Assembly (NCBI GenBank): GCA_035539855.1
Contig: DATLHO010000306.1
Span: forward strand, 1-15,450
Source: DATLHO01 sp035539855
GTDB lineage: Bacteria; Bacteroidota; Ignavibacteria; OLB7
Direction: 5' to 3'
DNA length: 15,450 bases
The notes under the pieces were generated by a model. The model was not told the origin of the DNA. It saw only the letters and a list, made by a program, of their open reading frames with translations, and ran no database searches. Of the stretch, positions 1-8,348 are shown one piece after another. A program made the position numbers and the translations under genes. Positions within the stretch are counted from its first letter, which is position 1; each line of letters starts with the position of its first letter.

Positions 1-106
1 AGATACTGTCCAGACACGGCCGACGGTATACCCGAATCGAGGTAAAGTCTCTTGCCCCGTAGCGGTAGGGCGGCTACACCTCGTCACGACTATCGTTTGC
101 ACAGTG

Positions 107-120
107 GGTGTCATCACACC
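107..120. promoter_or_regulatory. Palindrome upstream of marR-type gene, candidate operator
   Basis: GGTGT-CATC-ACACC is a perfect 5-bp inverted repeat with a 4-base spacer, 57 bases upstream of the regulator's start codon. MarR-family dimers usually bind palindromes of this size near their own promoters and repress the operon, so this is a plausible autoregulatory site. No convincing promoter was identified, and a 5-bp dyad can arise by chance. The rest of bases 1-150 shows only a GGTATACC palindrome at 25-32 and no gene. Confidence 0.25.
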
Positions 121-177
121 TATCTTGAGTCCGATGATTGACGATGCTTTATGATCCATGATGAACAGGAGACGACC

Positions 178-699
178 ATGATGAACGTTGACACCGATCC
201 GACCCGCAGCGGCCTTCAGTGCGAGGTCCAGCAGACCCGACCCTTTGCGAGCCTCGAACAGGAGGCGATGCTCAACATCGTGCGAACCGCGGCGGTGCTC
301 GAGCACCTGCATGCGGAGACCTTCCGCCGGCACGGCATCACCGCGACGCAGTACAACGTGCTGCGGATTCTCCGCGGCGCAGGCGCCGCGGGACTCTGCC
401 GCAATGACGTGCGCGATCGCCTGATCGCACAGGTGCCCGACGCAACGCGACTGCTCGACCGCATGGAGTCGATGGGACTGGTGACCCGGTCGCGCGACCT
501 CGGCGACCGCCGTCAGGTCAACGCGACGATCACTGAGCGCGGCCTCGAGCTCCTCGCCGCGCTCGCCGAACCGGTCGCCGAAGCGCACCGCCGCTACCTC
601 GGCCACATGACGCCGGAGGAGCTGCAGGCGCTCATCGAGCTCTCGACCAGGGCACGACAAGGGTGTCCCGATGTGGCGAGCGAACGGAGGGAGCCATGA
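178..699 (+). CDS. MarR-family winged-helix transcriptional regulator
   Basis: Predicted cytoplasmic DNA-binding repressor of 173 residues, normal for MarR proteins. Helices at about residues 28-52 form the dimer region. The helix-turn-helix follows, with a recognition helix near 81-100 (V-P-D-A-T-R-L-L-D-R-M), then a basic wing at 103-122 that contains the family's D-R-R motif (D110-R112). The C-terminal helices (about 123-160) complete the dimer interface. An upstream in-frame ATG exists at 151, but AGGAG at 167-171 sits 6 bases before the ATG at 178, so I prefer 178 (181 is also possible). The stop overlaps the next start as ATGA, so the regulator and the ring-cleaving dioxygenase form a coupled operon; regulation of that operon by a phenolic ligand is inferred. 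Three cysteines (15, 74, 163) leave redox sensing possible. The family call is secure; ligand and targets are unknown. Confidence 0.9.
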   Translation: MMNVDTDPTRSGLQCEVQQTRPFASLEQEAMLNIVRTAAVLEHLHAETFRRHGITATQYNVLRILRGAGAAGLCRNDVRDRLIAQVPDATRLLDRMESMGLVTRSRDLGDRRQVNATITERGLELLAALAEPVAEAHRRYLGHMTPEELQALIELSTRARQGCPDVASERREP

Positions 700-1574
700 A
701 CCGCAACGAATTCATCAAAACCGCACTGGCGGCCACGGGGGTCATGTCGATGACATCACTCAGGACGATGGGCGAGGCCCTGCGCCGCGAGGGGCCGCTG
801 ATGCCCGTGCTCTTCATCGGCCACGGCTCGCCGATGAACGGAATCGAGAACAACCTCTTCAGCGCGTACTGGGAGCAGCTCGGTCGAGAGCTTCCGGTGC
901 CCCGCGCGGTGCTGGTCGTCTCCGCCCACTGGCTGACGCGTGGCACCCACGTGACCGCCATGGAACAGCCGAAGACGATCCACGACTTCGGTGGATTCCC
1001 GCGCGAGCTCTTCGAGGTTCAGTATCCGGCTCCCGGCTCGCCCGAGGTCGCGACCGAGACGCAGACGATGATCACGAGCACGGCGGTCGGACTGGACCAC
1101 GACTGGGGTCTCGACCACGGGACCTGGTCGATCGTGCGGCGGATGTACCCCGAGGCAACGATCCCGGTGCTGCAGTTGAGCATCGACTACGCGCAGCCGC
1201 CGCGATATCACTACGAGCTCGCGCGCGAGCTCGCGGGATTGCGCCGAAAGGGCGTGCTGATCATCGGCAGCGGCAACATGGTGCACAACCTCCGGATGGT
1301 CGAGTTCGACAGGATCGACGAGCCGGGATTCGGCTTCGACTGGGCGCTGGAGATCAACGAGGTCTTCAAGCGGCACATCGCCGCCGGCACGCACGACGCG
1401 CTGATCGACTACTCGTCGCTGGGCTCTGCGGCGCGTCTGGCGATCCCGACGCCCGATCATTACTATCCGTTACTGTATACGCTCGGCCTGCAGGAGGCGA
1501 CCGACGACGTCGGGTTCTTCAACGACCACGCCGTCGGTGGCTCGCTGACGATGACCTCGGTGAGGATCGGGTGA
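696..1574 (+). CDS. ygiD: DODA-type extradiol ring-opening dioxygenase (YgiD/LigB-like)
   Basis: Member of the class III (LigB-like) extradiol dioxygenases related to E. coli YgiD, which cleaves 4,5-DOPA and related catechols with a bound metal. The 292 residues hold the family's conserved histidines: H43 in F-I-G-H-G-S-P-M, H78 in S-A-H-W, H197 in G-S-G-N-M-V-H-N and H255 in P-D-H-Y-Y-P-L, plus D-H-G-T-W at 140-144. The start at 696 is preceded by GGAGGGAG and overlaps the marR-type stop (ATGA). The N-terminus (N-R-N-E-F-I-K followed by a hydrophobic stretch) looks like a decayed twin-arginine signal with one arginine lost and no clear cleavage site; catalytic similarity begins near residue 35. 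The protein may therefore be cytoplasmic. Substrate is not determinable from sequence; a phenolic sensed by the coupled regulator is a reasonable inference. Confidence 0.88.
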   Translation: MNRNEFIKTALAATGVMSMTSLRTMGEALRREGPLMPVLFIGHGSPMNGIENNLFSAYWEQLGRELPVPRAVLVVSAHWLTRGTHVTAMEQPKTIHDFGGFPRELFEVQYPAPGSPEVATETQTMITSTAVGLDHDWGLDHGTWSIVRRMYPEATIPVLQLSIDYAQPPRYHYELARELAGLRRKGVLIIGSGNMVHNLRMVEFDRIDEPGFGFDWALEINEVFKRHIAAGTHDALIDYSSLGSAARLAIPTPDHYYPLLYTLGLQEATDDVGFFNDHAVGGSLTMTSVRIG

Positions 1575-1725
1575 ATTCGAAAAGAATTCGTCTCGACAGG
1601 TGTAACCGCGCGACCACACGCGAGTCATCCGGCAGTGCGTGGGGCTTCGGCCCTGCCGCGAACAGCCGGAAGGGGTTGATGATTACACCGGAGGGGATGC
1701 CGGTGCTCATCGGTCCGGCCAGATC

Positions 1726-1753
1726 GGGCGCCTCCAATTCATTGGGGGCGCCC
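1726..1753 (+). terminator. Hairpin downstream of the dioxygenase operon
   Basis: A 12-bp stem (1726-1737 with 1742-1753, one T-G wobble) closes a TTCA loop 150 bases after the dioxygenase stop. There is no T-run on either strand, so it may be an intrinsic terminator with a weak tail or an mRNA-stabilising hairpin. The remainder of the gap between 1575 and 1870 holds no supported gene. Confidence 0.4.
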
Positions 1754-1870
1754 GGTTCCATTCACGCCCGGTTCATGTCACCGCCAATAAATTCCCGGCT
1801 CGATCGACCTCACTAGGCCCGGACCCCAGCTCCGGCGCCCGTTCCGCAATCCTTCACGATCCGAGACTCG

Positions 1871-3598
1871 ATGAGGAATTTCCTACTCGGCACCGCGCTC
1901 GCGGCCGCCTCGCTCACGATCGCCGCGGCTCCGGCCTCCGCTCAGACTCTTCCGACCAGCGAATCGCATCCGGTCGCCTGCGGCATGCAGACGGTCGAGG
2001 CAACCGACCACACCATCGCCCTCGAGAACACCCGTCGCAACGATCCGCGCCTGTTCGCCATGATGAGCGAGCGCGCCTCCGGCAAGTCGACGCTGCGCCT
2101 TCAGAGCAGCGGCGAGATCGAGGAGACCTTCTTCGTCCTCAACAACGCAACGCGCCAGTACGACCTGGTCAGCGCCGTGCTCGTCTATGATGGCATCCTT
2201 GCCCGCGTCTGGATCGACGTCCGCGACACCACGCGCGTGCGCCCGGGCTCGGCGCAGGTCCGCACGCTCGTGCGCGCGCTCGACACGGCAACGGCCGCCG
2301 GCTCGCACGATCCGTCGAAGGGAATCCTCGCCAACGACATCGAGCTCTTCGGCGCGCCGCCGACGCAGCTGCAGATCGAGGGGAAGACGGACTTCCTGCT
2401 GACCGACATCAAGGAGGCGATCCAGGGCGGCTTCATCGCCGGGTACTTCTCGCCGCAGGATCAGACGCAGGCGGCCGGATCGAACATGCGGAACATCCTC
2501 TACATCGATTCGCGCGAAGGCCTCGCGAGCACGACCAGCCTGCTCAACACGATCGCTCACGAGTTCCAGCACCTGATTCACTTCGCGCGCCGCCGCACCA
2601 GCGAGCTGTTCTTCAACGAGGGCTGCAGCGAGGTCGCGAGCATCCTCAACGGCTACTGGAACCGGACGAACAACGGATACATGGCGAACACGAACGTCGA
2701 CCTGCTGACCTGGCCCAGCGGCTCGACCGACGGCAGCCTGCTGCTGGCGACCTATGAGCGCGCGATGACCCTGACGCACTTCCTGCACGAGCAGTACGGC
2801 GTTCGCTTCCTCTACGAGTTCGTCGGAAGCTCCGCCAAGGGACTCGCCCGCATCGATGACGGACTGACGAAGACCGGACTCGCCAGCGACGTCGTCAACG
2901 CAAAGGCGGCGCTGCGGGCCTTCGCGGTCGCGAACTACCTGCAGACGAGCTCCGATCCGGCCTACGGTTACCAGTTCAAGGTCGGCTCGCGCAAGCCGAC
3001 GCTCGGCGCCTCGTACGTCACCGAAACGCTGCCGGCGACCGGCACCGTCCAGCTCAAGCGCTACGGCACGACGTACATGCAGATCGCCGCGGGCGCGCAG
3101 ACGGTACGCTTCTCGGCCGCCGGAGACTTCCGCGTCATGGCCATGATCTACACCTCCGGTGCGCTGCAGATCCGCGAGCTCGCACCGGACGAGTCGGCGA
3201 CGATCGGATCCGACGGCGCCGGTGATCGCGTCGTGCTCGCGATCGTCAATCTCGCCGGAGCTGTCAACGACGTCACCTGGACGGCGAGCCCCGCGACGAC
3301 CTCCGCCGTCGACGACGTCACCGGCGCCTCGACCACGCTGCGCATTGCCGCGGTCGCACCGAATCCCGTCGTCGAGCGCGCGACCGTGACGTTCACGGTC
3401 GCCGATCGCGATCCCGTCTCGCTGGAGCTCATCGACGCGCGCGGACAGAGCGTCCGAACGCTCCTCGCGCCGACGACGCTCGATGCCGGAACGCACGAGC
3501 TCGTGCTCGACGCCTCCGGACTTCCCGCCGGCTACTACATGGCGGCCATCCGACAGGGTGAGCGGGTCGCGACCCATCTCGTCGTCGTGACGCGGTAG
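1871..3598 (+). CDS. Secreted zinc metalloprotease (HExxH, M30-like) with T9SS sorting domain
   Basis: Exported protein of 575 residues. Residues 1-25 are a signal peptide with cleavage after A-S-A before Q25. The catalytic region contains H-E-F-Q-H (230-234) in a helix that ends L-I-H-F, followed by F-N-E-G-C-S-E at 248-254, the expected position of the glutamate zinc ligand in gluzincin-like and hyicolysin (M30) peptidases. Residues 26-200 probably form a propeptide or N-terminal domain. Residues about 385-475 are a beta-rich domain. The C-terminal 80 residues (A-P-N-P at 496-499, G-L-P-A-G-Y-Y at 550-556) match a type A T9SS sorting domain, implying Sec export, passage through T9SS and attachment or release at the surface. 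No clear Shine-Dalgarno precedes the ATG, but the signal peptide fixes the start. It is monocistronic and convergent with the large surface protein. Exact peptidase family is uncertain. Confidence 0.85.
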   Translation: MRNFLLGTALAAASLTIAAAPASAQTLPTSESHPVACGMQTVEATDHTIALENTRRNDPRLFAMMSERASGKSTLRLQSSGEIEETFFVLNNATRQYDLVSAVLVYDGILARVWIDVRDTTRVRPGSAQVRTLVRALDTATAAGSHDPSKGILANDIELFGAPPTQLQIEGKTDFLLTDIKEAIQGGFIAGYFSPQDQTQAAGSNMRNILYIDSREGLASTTSLLNTIAHEFQHLIHFARRRTSELFFNEGCSEVASILNGYWNRTNNGYMANTNVDLLTWPSGSTDGSLLLATYERAMTLTHFLHEQYGVRFLYEFVGSSAKGLARIDDGLTKTGLASDVVNAKAALRAFAVANYLQTSSDPAYGYQFKVGSRKPTLGASYVTETLPATGTVQLKRYGTTYMQIAAGAQTVRFSAAGDFRVMAMIYTSGALQIRELAPDESATIGSDGAGDRVVLAIVNLAGAVNDVTWTASPATTSAVDDVTGASTTLRIAAVAPNPVVERATVTFTVADRDPVSLELIDARGQSVRTLLAPTTLDAGTHELVLDASGLPAGYYMAAIRQGERVATHLVVVTR

Positions 3599-3620
3599 GC
3601 TCGATCGAATCGCAACGAAG

Positions 3621-3654
3621 CGCGGGGGGCGCGGCAACTGCCGCGCCCCCCGCG
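3621..3654 (+). terminator. Terminator hairpin after the metalloprotease gene
   Basis: A perfect 15-bp GC stem (3621-3635 with 3640-3654) with an AACT loop begins 22 bases after the protease stop and is followed by CCGTTTCT on the plus strand. Position and strength support an intrinsic terminator for the protease transcript. Confidence 0.75.
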
Positions 3655-3667
3655 CCGTTTCTACGAG

Positions 3668-3702
3668 CGAGGCCCCGTCCCGATGATCGGGACGGGGCCT
3701 CG
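3668..3702 (-). terminator. Terminator hairpin after the large surface-protein gene
   Basis: A perfect 16-bp stem (3668-3683 with 3687-3702) with a 3-base loop lies 27 bases past the stop of the minus-strand gene that ends at 3730. With the neighbouring hairpin it forms a tail-to-tail pair separating convergent genes. The following minus-strand bases are not T-rich. Confidence 0.6.
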
Positions 3703-3729
3703 CGTTGTGTGTGTTCGCGTCGAGGTCGT

Positions 3730-6700
3730 CTAGCGCACGACCATCATCGAGCCGCCGATCGCCGCGCCGCCGATGCGGAGCTCGTAGCGATAGACGCCCG
3801 CCGCGAGCGTGCTCGCGTCGATCGTCGCGGCGTTCGTTCCGGGCTCGCGACGGCCGAGCTCGCGTCGATCGACGACCTCGCCGCTGGCGCCGTAGAGCGC
3901 AAGCGTCGCGTCGCCGGCGATCTGCTGCGACCAGCGGATCTCCGCCCTCGTCGAGACGGGGTTCGGGAACAGACCGATCATGCGCAGACCCGACACTTCG
4001 CCGGGAAGCGTGATCCCGGCGATGGCCGGGCGGTACGAGAAGATCGCGTCCGACTGATCCGACGGCGAGCCGCCGGTGCCGGTGATCATCAGCTTCAGCG
4101 AGTTCGACACGGTCTCGAGCAGGCGCGGCACGCGCCAGCCGTACGATGCCGGCGTCGCCGGGATGCCCTGGGCGATCGTGCGCGTCCACGTCGTGCCGCC
4201 GTCGGTCGACAACTGGATGTCGAGCGTCGCGACGTCGTTCGACTGCCACGTGATCGTCACCGAGTCGCCCTCTGTCCACATCACGTCGGCGGTGTTCGGC
4301 GAGAGCACCGTGATCGCGGGAACCGGGCGCGGCGAGATGACGAACGAGGCGTCGGAGACGTCCTCGGTCCCGCCGCCGGTCACGCGCACGAGCGCCTGCT
4401 GCGTCGGCGTCGCCGGTACGGTCCAGCTGTAGATGCCGGAGGCCGACGTCGCGGTGCCGATCGGCGTCCACGTCGCGCCGTTGTCGATCGACAGATCGAT
4501 CGAGACGTTCGCGGTGAAGTCGCGCGCCAGCCACGTGATCGACACGGCGGAGTCGACCATCAGGTTCTCACCGCCGTTCGGATACAGGATCGTGATGCTC
4601 GGCACGATCGCACGCTTGATCTCGAAGCTCCTGTCGGAGTCATCGTAGAGTCCGCCGCTCGAGACGCGCACGCGGTAGCCGGTGCCCGGCGCCGGTGCGG
4701 TCCAGGTGAACGATGCGGGCACCGCCGGAATGCCGGTCGCGCCCGGGATCGCCCGCCAGCTCGCGCCGCCGTCGCTGGTGTACTCAAGGTTCACGGTGCC
4801 GACGAGCGCCGACGTCCAGTTGATCGTGATCGGATCGCCCGAGGTGTAGACCTCACCGCCGTTCGGGCGCAGCACGCGCACCGACGCGACCGGCGTGACG
4901 ATCGAGAACAGACCGGTCTCGGCGATGATCGAACCGCCGACCTCGACGATCCGAATCTTGCCGCTCGGCGTCACCTGATTCGGAACGGTCCACGTGAAGC
5001 TCGAGCGCAGCGCCGGGATGTTCGAGGCAATCCGCTGCCACGAGCCCGGCGTGCCACCGGTCGGACTGTACTCGATGTTCACCGTGTTGACCCGGTTGGC
5101 TCCCCACGTGATCTCGTAGCTCGACCCGGCCATCAGGATCTCGCCCTGTGCGGGCGTGTAGATCGCGATGCCCGGAGCCTCCATGATCTCGAACGTGCCG
5201 TTGCTCGCGTCGCCGAGCATCTCACGTCCCTCGACGATCAGTCGCACGCGCGCCAGCTTCGTCGGGAACGCCGGCGGCGTGAACGTGTAGGACTCGGATC
5301 CCGAGGAGATGCCGGTGGCGATCGTCTCCCAGTTGACGCCGTTCGATGTGTACTCCAGTCGCAGCGGCGTCTCGTTGATGAACGCATCCCACGTGACGGT
5401 CACCGGCTGGCTCTGCTCGTACTTCTCGCCGCCGTTCGGTGAAGTGATCGTCAGTGCGGTCGAGAGGATCGAGAACGTCGCGGCCGAGCGCTCGGTGAAC
5501 TGCGGCTGCTCCGCATTGACGATGCGCACGAGCGCCTGTGTCGTCGGCGTGTTCGGCACGATGACGCGCAGGCTGTCGATGAACGCGCGAACGCCGTTGG
5601 CCAGCGTCAGCCACGTCGTCCCGTTGTCGGTCGAGTACTCGACGTTCAGCTTGTTGACGCGATTGACCGACCAGTGCACCCACTCGGTCTCCCCGACGAA
5701 CCACTGCTCGCCACCGTTGGGCGAGAGCAGGTTCATCGACTTGCGGATCGAGAACGTTGCGTTCGACACGTCGCTGACCGGCTTGGCCAGCATCCGCACG
5801 CGCACCAGCGCCTGCGTCGTCTGCGCGGCCGGGACGATCCAGTTGTAGCTATTGATCGCCGGCGAGTTCGCCGACGTCAGGTTCGTCGCGATCTCGGTCC
5901 AGCTCGCACCGTTGTCGGTCGAGTAATCGAGCGCGACCAGGGCACCGAACGGAATGTCCGTCGACATCCAGCGGATCGAGTAGTTGTCCGACTGGAAGAG
6001 GATCTCTCCGCCGTTCGGCGCGACGATCGTGACAGTCGGCTGGAACAGGCTGAACGTGCCGGAGGTATCGCCCTCGACCGCGCTGGCGCTGTTCATCACG
6101 CGGAACATCGCCCGCGTCGTCGCGATGTCGGGGGTCGTGTACGACCCGGACCAGGTCCCGGGGGTAAGGTTGTAGTTGCCGATGATGCTCCAGGTCGCAC
6201 CGCCATCGGTCGAGAAGTCGATGTGCACCGGCATCGAGCGGTTGAGCGTGAACTGGAACGGAACCGATGCGCCGCCGAGATACGTCTCGCCGCCGACCGG
6301 CCGCGTCATGACGATGCCGCCGCCGTTGAAGCCGCCTTCATCGGCGCCGATGTCCGGCGCGGTCGTGTTACGGGTGTTGCCGTCGAAGTCGGTCGGCACC
6401 GTCGCGATGTACGCTCCGGCCGATTCCACCGGCGTCGCACGGATCACGTCGATGTGCAGGTCACCGGTCGAGGGGGAGATGTACTGCGGGTTGCCGCTGA
6501 TGCTCGCCGTCTCGTTCGGTGCCGCCGCCGCCTTGAACGCCGTCAGCGAGTTGTAGAAGACGCCGTTGTAGTAGGCGACGTTCGCTGCCGTCGTGTTGAT
6601 CTCGAAGAGGTTGTTGTTCGACGTCCACCCGGTGGGGTTCGCCACGTACAGCGCCACGCCGGAGGTCGACCACGTCGAATGGTAGATGTTGTTCCGGTGG

Positions 6701-7899
6701 TTGATCGTCGCGGTGCCGCTGTTGTTGAGGAACAGCAGGTAGTAGTAGCTGCCGCTGCCGGCAAGGGAGAAGCTGTTGTGCTGGATCGCGACGTTCGACG
6801 ACGTGTTGGTCACCGACACGTAGAGGCCGTAGAACGTCGTCGTGGTCGCTCCGCGGTCGTTCGCGATCATGTTGTTGACGAACCGCGGCGACGAGCTGTT
6901 GGTGTTGTTGTCGCCGAAGTAGGTGATCGCGTAGATCGTCTCCGACGTCTGCGCCGTCTGCAGACCGTAGATCTTGTTCCCCTCGATCGCGACGTTGTTG
7001 CTGTTGCCGAGGGGGCTGGCGAGCTGCTCGTTGATGTAGATGCCGTAGACCTGCGAGAACGTCGTGCCCGAGGTCGTCGTCATGCGCACGGTGTTGCCCC
7101 GAACGAGCGTGCCGTGGTTGTGGTAGCTGATGAAGATGCCGTAGCAGGCGGCCTGGACGTTGCCGAAGTTGACGACGTCGTTGCCGATGACCCGCGTGCC
7201 GATGTTCGGGGTCGTCGTCGATCCACCGTAGATGTAGATCGCACGGAAGCCGCGATACGTTCCGCTGAGATCGCCGACCAGGTTGTTCTGGATCAGGTTC
7301 GAGTCGTTGCCCGAGGCGGCCGTCGTCTGCCCGACGAACACGGTCATGCCGCCGAGCGTCAGGCTGAGTCCGCCGGTGCCGTTGGCCGACTGCAGCGTCG
7401 CGTTCTTGATGACGTTGTAGTCGGCGTCGTTGCGGAGCCAGATGGTCGCGCCATATGTCGTGCTCGTCTGACGCAGCAGCATGTCGCGCGACGTGCCGCC
7501 GGTCGAGTTCGAGCCGTCGATGATGTAGTACTTGCCGCCGTCGATCGCGAAGATCGCGGTGCCGTCACTCGTCGAGCCGGCGATCGTCACCGTCGCGCCG
7601 GAGGCCGGCTTGAACGTGACCGTGTTCGTCGAGCTCATGCCCGTGACGGCCGGAAGGACGTAGCCTCCGGTCGGAGGCGCATAGGTGCCGGAGCTGATCA
7701 GGAACGTCAACGGCCCGTTGACGCCGTTGGCGACCAGTGCCGTGATCGCGGCATCGATCGTCGCATAGTCGCCGCCGGTGCCGATGGTCTTCGTTCCGCT
7801 GAGCTGCGCAAACGCGAGCGTCGGCAGCAGCGCGAGCAGGAACACGACGGATCGCATCCGCCGCAGTATCCGTGGAGTGAAGCCGGTAGAGAAGAGCAT
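3730..7899 (-). CDS. Giant surface protein: beta-helix, eight PNGGE modules, T9SS sorting domain
   Basis: Exported protein of about 1,389 residues. A signal peptide ends at F-A-Q (about residue 32); a second ATG at 7857 would give an 18-residue signal and is equally acceptable, and neither start has a clear ribosome site. Residues about 33-520 form a parallel beta-helix region rich in N-N, G-N and I-x-x-N turns, as in NosD and pectate-lyase-like folds. Residues about 528-1287 are eight modules of 93-98 residues, each opening with a version of P-N-G-G-E and containing W and S-T-D-N-G-x-x-W motifs, like Kre9/KNH-type beta-sandwiches. The last 100 residues (F-P-N-P, A-A-G-V-Y-R-Y) are a type A T9SS domain. 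No catalytic residues are obvious; a surface adhesin or carbohydrate-binding stalk is the likely role, inferred from architecture only. The gene is alone on its strand here. Confidence 0.88.
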   Translation of the reverse strand: MLFSTGFTPRILRRMRSVVFLLALLPTLAFAQLSGTKTIGTGGDYATIDAAITALVANGVNGPLTFLISSGTYAPPTGGYVLPAVTGMSSTNTVTFKPASGATVTIAGSTSDGTAIFAIDGGKYYIIDGSNSTGGTSRDMLLRQTSTTYGATIWLRNDADYNVIKNATLQSANGTGGLSLTLGGMTVFVGQTTAASGNDSNLIQNNLVGDLSGTYRGFRAIYIYGGSTTTPNIGTRVIGNDVVNFGNVQAACYGIFISYHNHGTLVRGNTVRMTTTSGTTFSQVYGIYINEQLASPLGNSNNVAIEGNKIYGLQTAQTSETIYAITYFGDNNTNSSSPRFVNNMIANDRGATTTTFYGLYVSVTNTSSNVAIQHNSFSLAGSGSYYYLLFLNNSGTATINHRNNIYHSTWSTSGVALYVANPTGWTSNNNLFEINTTAANVAYYNGVFYNSLTAFKAAAAPNETASISGNPQYISPSTGDLHIDVIRATPVESAGAYIATVPTDFDGNTRNTTAPDIGADEGGFNGGGIVMTRPVGGETYLGGASVPFQFTLNRSMPVHIDFSTDGGATWSIIGNYNLTPGTWSGSYTTPDIATTRAMFRVMNSASAVEGDTSGTFSLFQPTVTIVAPNGGEILFQSDNYSIRWMSTDIPFGALVALDYSTDNGASWTEIATNLTSANSPAINSYNWIVPAAQTTQALVRVRMLAKPVSDVSNATFSIRKSMNLLSPNGGEQWFVGETEWVHWSVNRVNKLNVEYSTDNGTTWLTLANGVRAFIDSLRVIVPNTPTTQALVRIVNAEQPQFTERSAATFSILSTALTITSPNGGEKYEQSQPVTVTWDAFINETPLRLEYTSNGVNWETIATGISSGSESYTFTPPAFPTKLARVRLIVEGREMLGDASNGTFEIMEAPGIAIYTPAQGEILMAGSSYEITWGANRVNTVNIEYSPTGGTPGSWQRIASNIPALRSSFTWTVPNQVTPSGKIRIVEVGGSIIAETGLFSIVTPVASVRVLRPNGGEVYTSGDPITINWTSALVGTVNLEYTSDGGASWRAIPGATGIPAVPASFTWTAPAPGTGYRVRVSSGGLYDDSDRSFEIKRAIVPSITILYPNGGENLMVDSAVSITWLARDFTANVSIDLSIDNGATWTPIGTATSASGIYSWTVPATPTQQALVRVTGGGTEDVSDASFVISPRPVPAITVLSPNTADVMWTEGDSVTITWQSNDVATLDIQLSTDGGTTWTRTIAQGIPATPASYGWRVPRLLETVSNSLKLMITGTGGSPSDQSDAIFSYRPAIAGITLPGEVSGLRMIGLFPNPVSTRAEIRWSQQIAGDATLALYGASGEVVDRRELGRREPGTNAATIDASTLAAGVYRYELRIGGAAIGGSMMVVR
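4036..6318 (-). repeat. Eight tandem Ig/Kre9-like protein modules
   Basis: Coding repeats of roughly 285 bases inside the surface-protein gene. In order from the N-terminal side, the module openings read RPVGGET, APNGGEI, SPNGGEQ, SPNGGEK, TPAQGEI, RPNGGEV, YPNGGEN and SPNTADV, so modules 1, 5 and 8 have diverged at the hallmark motif. The nucleotide copies are well diverged, which indicates old duplications kept by selection on the fold rather than recent expansion. Confidence 0.8.
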
Positions 7900-8026
7900 G
7901 GAGGGTTCCACCGTGTATGGTGAGGGAAAGAGTGTCGGTCGAACGGTCGGAATGAGGCAGGCGAATCGCCGGGCAACGCGCGCCCTCGACGCACCGCTAC
8001 GCCCGCTCGGGAGGAGACACGGCCCG

Positions 8027-8045
8027 AAAGGTAAACAAAGGTAAA
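8027..8045 (-). promoter_or_regulatory. Tandem AAAGGTAAA repeat containing a Bacteroidetes-type -7 element
   Basis: AAAGGTAAA occurs twice (8027-8035 and 8037-8045) in an otherwise GC-rich gap, 128 bases upstream of the large surface-protein gene. Read on the minus strand, 8043-8036 is TACCTTTG, which fits the TAnnTTTG -7 consensus of Bacteroidetes housekeeping promoters. No matching upstream TTTG element was found, so this could instead be a regulator-binding direct repeat. Nothing else in 7900-8129 looks like a gene. Confidence 0.3.
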
Positions 8046-8129
8046 TATGTCCGGCGGAACCTGGCGGTGTTTTCTTGCCGGGGGGCCTGAGGGGCGGCAT
8101 CCGGCGCGTGGTCGCGGCGCGTCCCCGTG

Positions 8130-8348
8130 CTACAGGAGAAGCTGGGTTCTCAGGTAGTCGACGACGAATCCCTGGAAGATCCCCCGCCGGTGCAGCTCGG
8201 GCAGATCGTCGAGCGCGACGAGGAGCGTCCGGGCCCGGCTGACGACATAGACGCCACCAGCCTCGAGATCCGGGACGACGATGTCGACGAGCTCGCCGTT
8301 GCAGTGGCGAACGACCTCGTCGACGGGACTGAATTCAAGATCTGGCAT
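8130..8348 (-). CDS. Small conserved-looking protein of unknown function, divergent from kaiC-like gene
   Basis: A 72-residue ORF that I do not recognise. In favour of a real gene: its third codon positions are strongly GC-biased with the GTC, CTC, GAC and CTG codons used by the neighbouring genes, and the peptide has an ordinary globular composition. It is acidic at first (P-D-L-E-F, D-E-V-V), has a hydrophobic strand-like segment (V-D-I-V-V-P, V-Y-V-V-S-R) and ends in an amphipathic helix (F-V-V-D-Y-L-R-T-Q-L-L-L). There is no signal peptide, membrane span or known motif, and it does not resemble KaiB. No Shine-Dalgarno precedes the ATG, and the frame stays open upstream without an obvious better start. 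It is divergently oriented from the KaiC-like gene across 223 bases, so shared regulation or function is possible but unproven. Confidence 0.5.
   Translation of the reverse strand: MPDLEFSPVDEVVRHCNGELVDIVVPDLEAGGVYVVSRARTLLVALDDLPELHRRGIFQGFVVDYLRTQLLL

Noticed and set aside
1883..4534. Minus-strand open frame of 883 codons across the protease and part of the surface-protein gene
   Set aside because: It runs antisense to the protease and then in another frame of the surface gene, crosses two terminator hairpins, and translates to Arg/Asp/Ala-rich low-complexity sequence typical of GC-rich shadows.
3709..5442. Plus-strand open frame of 577 codons opposite the surface protein
   Set aside because: Same Arg/Asp-rich shadow composition, and it begins within a convergent terminator region.
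5674..7923. Plus-strand open frame of 749 codons opposite the large surface protein
   Set aside because: Composition is dominated by R, D, V and A with no motif. The opposite strand has a signal peptide, repeated domains and a sorting tail, so this is a shadow.
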